This document shows positions 56,843 to 59,220 of a stretch of 59,220 bases of DNA, piece by piece. Every line of letters begins with the position of its first letter. Position 1 is the first letter of the stretch. A program made the translations under genes and the position numbers. The notes below the pieces were generated by a model that worked only from the letters and a program-made list of their open reading frames with translations, did no database searches and was not told the origin of the DNA. The DNA is from Spirochaetaceae bacterium bin103 (GTDB lineage Bacteria; Spirochaetota; Spirochaetia; SZUA-6; Bin103): contig MPNH01000033.1 in assembly GCA_002238925.1 (NCBI GenBank), forward strand, positions 1-59,220, given 5' to 3'.

Positions 56843-59220
56843 TGATCACGGCGCATCCGGATGACGAGAACAACGCGCTGCTGGCGCTGCTCTCGAAGGG
56901 CGCGGGGCACCGCGCGGTGCTGCTCACCGCCACGCGCGGCGACGGCGGGCAGAACGAGATAGGCGCCGAGTTGTTCGACGCCCTGGCAGTCCTGCGGACC
57001 GAAGAGTTGCTGGCCGCGCACCGGCTCGACGGCGCCGAACAGTACTTCACCCGCGCGGTCGATTTCGGTTACTCCTTCAGCCGCGAGGAGACGTTCGCGC
57101 GGTGGGGCCGCCAGGAGGTGCTGGGCGACATGGTGCGCATCATCCGCACCGTGCGGCCGGACGTGATCTCCGCGATGAGCCCGGAGGGACAGTACGGCGG
57201 TCAACACCACCAGGCATCGGCGATTCTGGCGCGGGAGGCGTTTGCCGCCGCCGCCGATCCGGCGCGGTTTCCGGAGCAGATCGCCGCGGGCCTGCGGCCG
57301 TGGCAGGCGGCGAAGTTCTATTTCCAGGCCGGCTTTCCGTTCGGCATGGGCATCGGGCCACCCGGCTTTCGGGCCAGAGTCGATCCGGATCCGGCGCTGA
57401 CCACCGTCGACCTCGGCGGCTACGATGCGCTGCTCGGCCGTACCTACGCGGAGATCGGCAGCCGCGCGCGGAGCATGCACAAGTGCCAGGGAATGTCGCA
57501 GCTGGTGGCGTTGCCCAGCGCCGCGGCCGGCGCCCAATATCGCCTGGCGGACACGACGCTTCCGGGATCGCCGCCCAGCGGCGAAACCTCCCTGTTCGAC
57601 GGCATCGACACCACGATTGAAGGTCTCGCCCGGCTGGCCGGCGCCAATCCGCCTGCTGCGCTGACCCGCGATTTGGCGGCGCTGGGGCGCGACGCGCGCG
57701 CGGCGATCCAGGGGTTCGAAGCGTCCGGCATGGCCGGCGCCCGCGCGCCGCTGGCTGCGGGTTTGCAGGCGGTGCGCGGCCTGCGCTCGGCGCTCGGCGC
57801 TTGGCGCTCGCGTCCGGCGTGGCGGAGGAGATCGACCTGCGCCTGGAGGCGAAGGAGCGGCAGTTCGAGCAGGCCATGCTCCTGGCGCACGCCGTGCGTC
57901 TGGAGGTGCTGGCCGATGACGGGCTGGTCACGCCCGGCCAGCGGCTGAACGTTGCGGTGCTGGCCGCGAGTCAGGGCGATGCCGGCGTCCAGGTGCGCGG
58001 GGTGCGGCTGGCCGGTTTCGACGGCGCTGACGCGTCCTGCGCCGCCGAGCCGCTGGCGGCCGGCGGCGTGTACAGCTGCGAACGCGAGCTGCGCATTCCA
58101 GCCGGCGCGGCGGCGACTGACATTCACTGGAGCCACGTCGACGGCGCCGACCGCTACGCATTCGATCCCGCAGCGCCGTTCGGCGCGCCGTTCCGGCCGA
58201 CGCCGTTCCGGGCGGTATTCGACATCGAGCTGGGCGCCGCCGGCCTTGCCGTGGAGCGGCCGGTCGAATACCGCTACGCCAGCGACATCTTTGCCGGTGA
58301 GAAGCGGATGGAGTTGCACGTGGCGCCGCGCTTCGCGGTGTCGATGACGCCCGAGGTCGCAGTGGTGCCGGCCGGCGGCGAGAGCTCGCGCGAGGTGCGC
58401 GTCACCGTGACCTACGCCGGCCGCGAGGCGGCCGCCGCCGACGTCACACTGGATCTGCCGGCCGGCTGGCGCGCGCAGCCGGAGCGGGCGTCCGTGCGGT
58501 TCTCCCGCGAGGATGAATCCCGAACGGTGCGCTTCACCGTTTCCGGGGGTTCAGCCGGCGTCGACGGCGACAGCGAGCACCGCATCCGCGCGGTGGTGGA
58601 GCAGGCCGGCCGGCGGTTCGACCGCGGCTTCCAGGTGGTGGAGTACGCCCACACCGCCCGCAGGCACGTCGGCCGCCCGGCGGAGGGCGCGTTCAAGGTG
58701 ATCGACGTGTCGGTCGCGCCGGACCTCCTCGTGGGCTACATCGTGGGCGTCGGCGATGCCGTCCCGCAGGCCATCGAGCAGCTGGGCGTCCGGTTGGAGT
58801 TGATCGACGCCGATGAGCTGGCGTGGGGTGACCTGGGCCGCTTCGATGTCATCGTCACCGGCGTGCGGGCGTACGAGCGCCGCCAGGACCTGCGCGCCAA
58901 TAACGACCGGCTGCTCGAGTACGTCGACAACGGCGGCGTGGCCATCGTGCAGTACAACAAGTTCGAGTTCAACCAGGCGCAGTACGGCCCGCTGCCGGCC
59001 CAGGTCAGCCGCAACCGCGTGACGGACGAGCATGCGCCGGTGCGCGTCATTGCACAGGACCACCCGGCGTTCGGCTGGCCGAATCGGATCGGCGCTCCGG
59101 CGTGGAGCGGGTGGGTGCAGGAGCGCGGATTGTATTTCCTCGGCGACCGAGACCCGGCGTACGTCGACCTGGTCGAGCTCGAGGACTCGTTCGAGTGGAA
59201 CCCGGGCGTGAAGCGGGGTG
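56692..59220 (+). CDS. Exported PIG-L-family deacetylase with C-terminal beta domains, frameshifted, cut by the right edge
   Basis: In one frame from 56692 a signal-peptide-like stretch (AAGAAVVLLFAVPQAVPPAFS) leads to QPTDGRVELGLVLRQL, and then the PIG-L domain: ITAHPDDENN is the zinc motif and GQYGGQHHQASAI the distal His motif. There is no good start codon in this frame, so a base may be missing at about 56690. At 57783-57810 a 7-bp repeat (gcgctcg, four copies) changes the frame. The protein resumes LALASGVAEEIDLRLEAKER, followed by beta-sandwich domains (MTPEVAVVPAGGESSREVRV, LDLPAGWRAQP) and a ThuA/amidotransferase-like part (VIVTGVRAYERRQDL), still open at 59220. Probable role: removing N-acetyl groups from envelope or extracellular glycans. 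Confidence 0.82.
57783..57810 (+). repeat. Four copies of a 7-bp repeat at a frame change
   Basis: gcgctcg at 57783-57789 and 57790-57796, gcgcttg at 57797-57803, gcgctcg at 57804-57810. Seven is not a multiple of three, so every copy gained or lost changes the frame. With four copies the PIG-L frame is lost; with two or five copies it would be intact. Confidence 0.9.

Noticed and set aside
1..59220. CRISPR arrays, tRNA or rRNA genes, complete insertion sequences
   Set aside because: No regularly spaced repeats, no tRNA-like T-loop/acceptor pairing in the gaps, no rRNA signature and no transposase were found on reading both strands.

Overview
The window is GC-rich bacterial chromosome, densely packed with genes on both strands. 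The organism cannot be fixed from sequence alone. Three exported binding proteins have N-termini of the LFAGPEGEE, LWATGESE and AWATGEAE type (small residues, then a Gly/Glu run, no lipobox Cys). From memory this style is common in Spirochaetota. Together with five PhyH-type dioxygenases, a sulfatase, a GH106-like glycosidase and many ABC importers, it suggests a GC-rich, spirochaete-like heterotroph, probably a metagenome assembly. This is inference only.

Layout. 1-948: left-edge gene fragment and a short-chain dehydrogenase. 1038-7168 (-): GH106-like glycosidase, two LplB/LplC-type permeases and their binding protein, a probable rhamnogalacturonan-oligosaccharide uptake operon. 7242-8060: PhyH oxygenase. 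8057-12869 (-): complete branched-chain amino-acid-type importer (livG-H-M-K-F), with a RelE/Phd-like toxin-antitoxin pair immediately upstream. 13501-18722: sulfatase, PhyH, HpcH/HpaI aldolase, two-PDZ exported protein, PhyH. 18746-25544: MoxR ATPase with CoxE-like VWA protein, M32 carboxypeptidase, menA, menE. 25620-28723: two tandem alpha-carbonic anhydrases overlapping an ADP-ribosylglycohydrolase-like gene. 28846-29688: PhyH with HxG in place of HxD. 29811-34694: defence island of a damaged GmrSD-like gene plus intact mcrB and mcrC. 34764-36648: SDR, DUF433/DUF5615 pair, hotdog thioesterase. 36985-41716: PEP carboxylase, NAD-dependent epimerase, fifth PhyH. 42466-50185: two peptide/nickel-type binding proteins and two permease pairs, without ATPases. 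50300-52678: a cluster of decayed genes (membrane-protein relic, HD phosphohydrolase in pieces beside an intact YwgA-like gene, HicA relic). 52733-55432: membrane protein and AbiE-type pair. 55616-59220: second MoxR ATPase and an exported PIG-L deacetylase running off the right edge.

Two themes need care. First, five genes (livG, the aldolase, the first moxR, ppc, the fifth PhyH) are broken or distorted by G/C-only tracts or tandem duplications. In the two duplications the distorted copy differs from the good copy almost only by T-to-G and A-to-C changes. That is what low-quality reads joined into an assembly would give, so these breaks should not be read as biology until checked. Second, several mobile or defence genes are genuinely decayed by internal deletions. 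The most interesting functional lead is the HxG PhyH protein at 28846-29688, because loss of the iron-ligand Asp is the hallmark of Fe/2-oxoglutarate halogenases.
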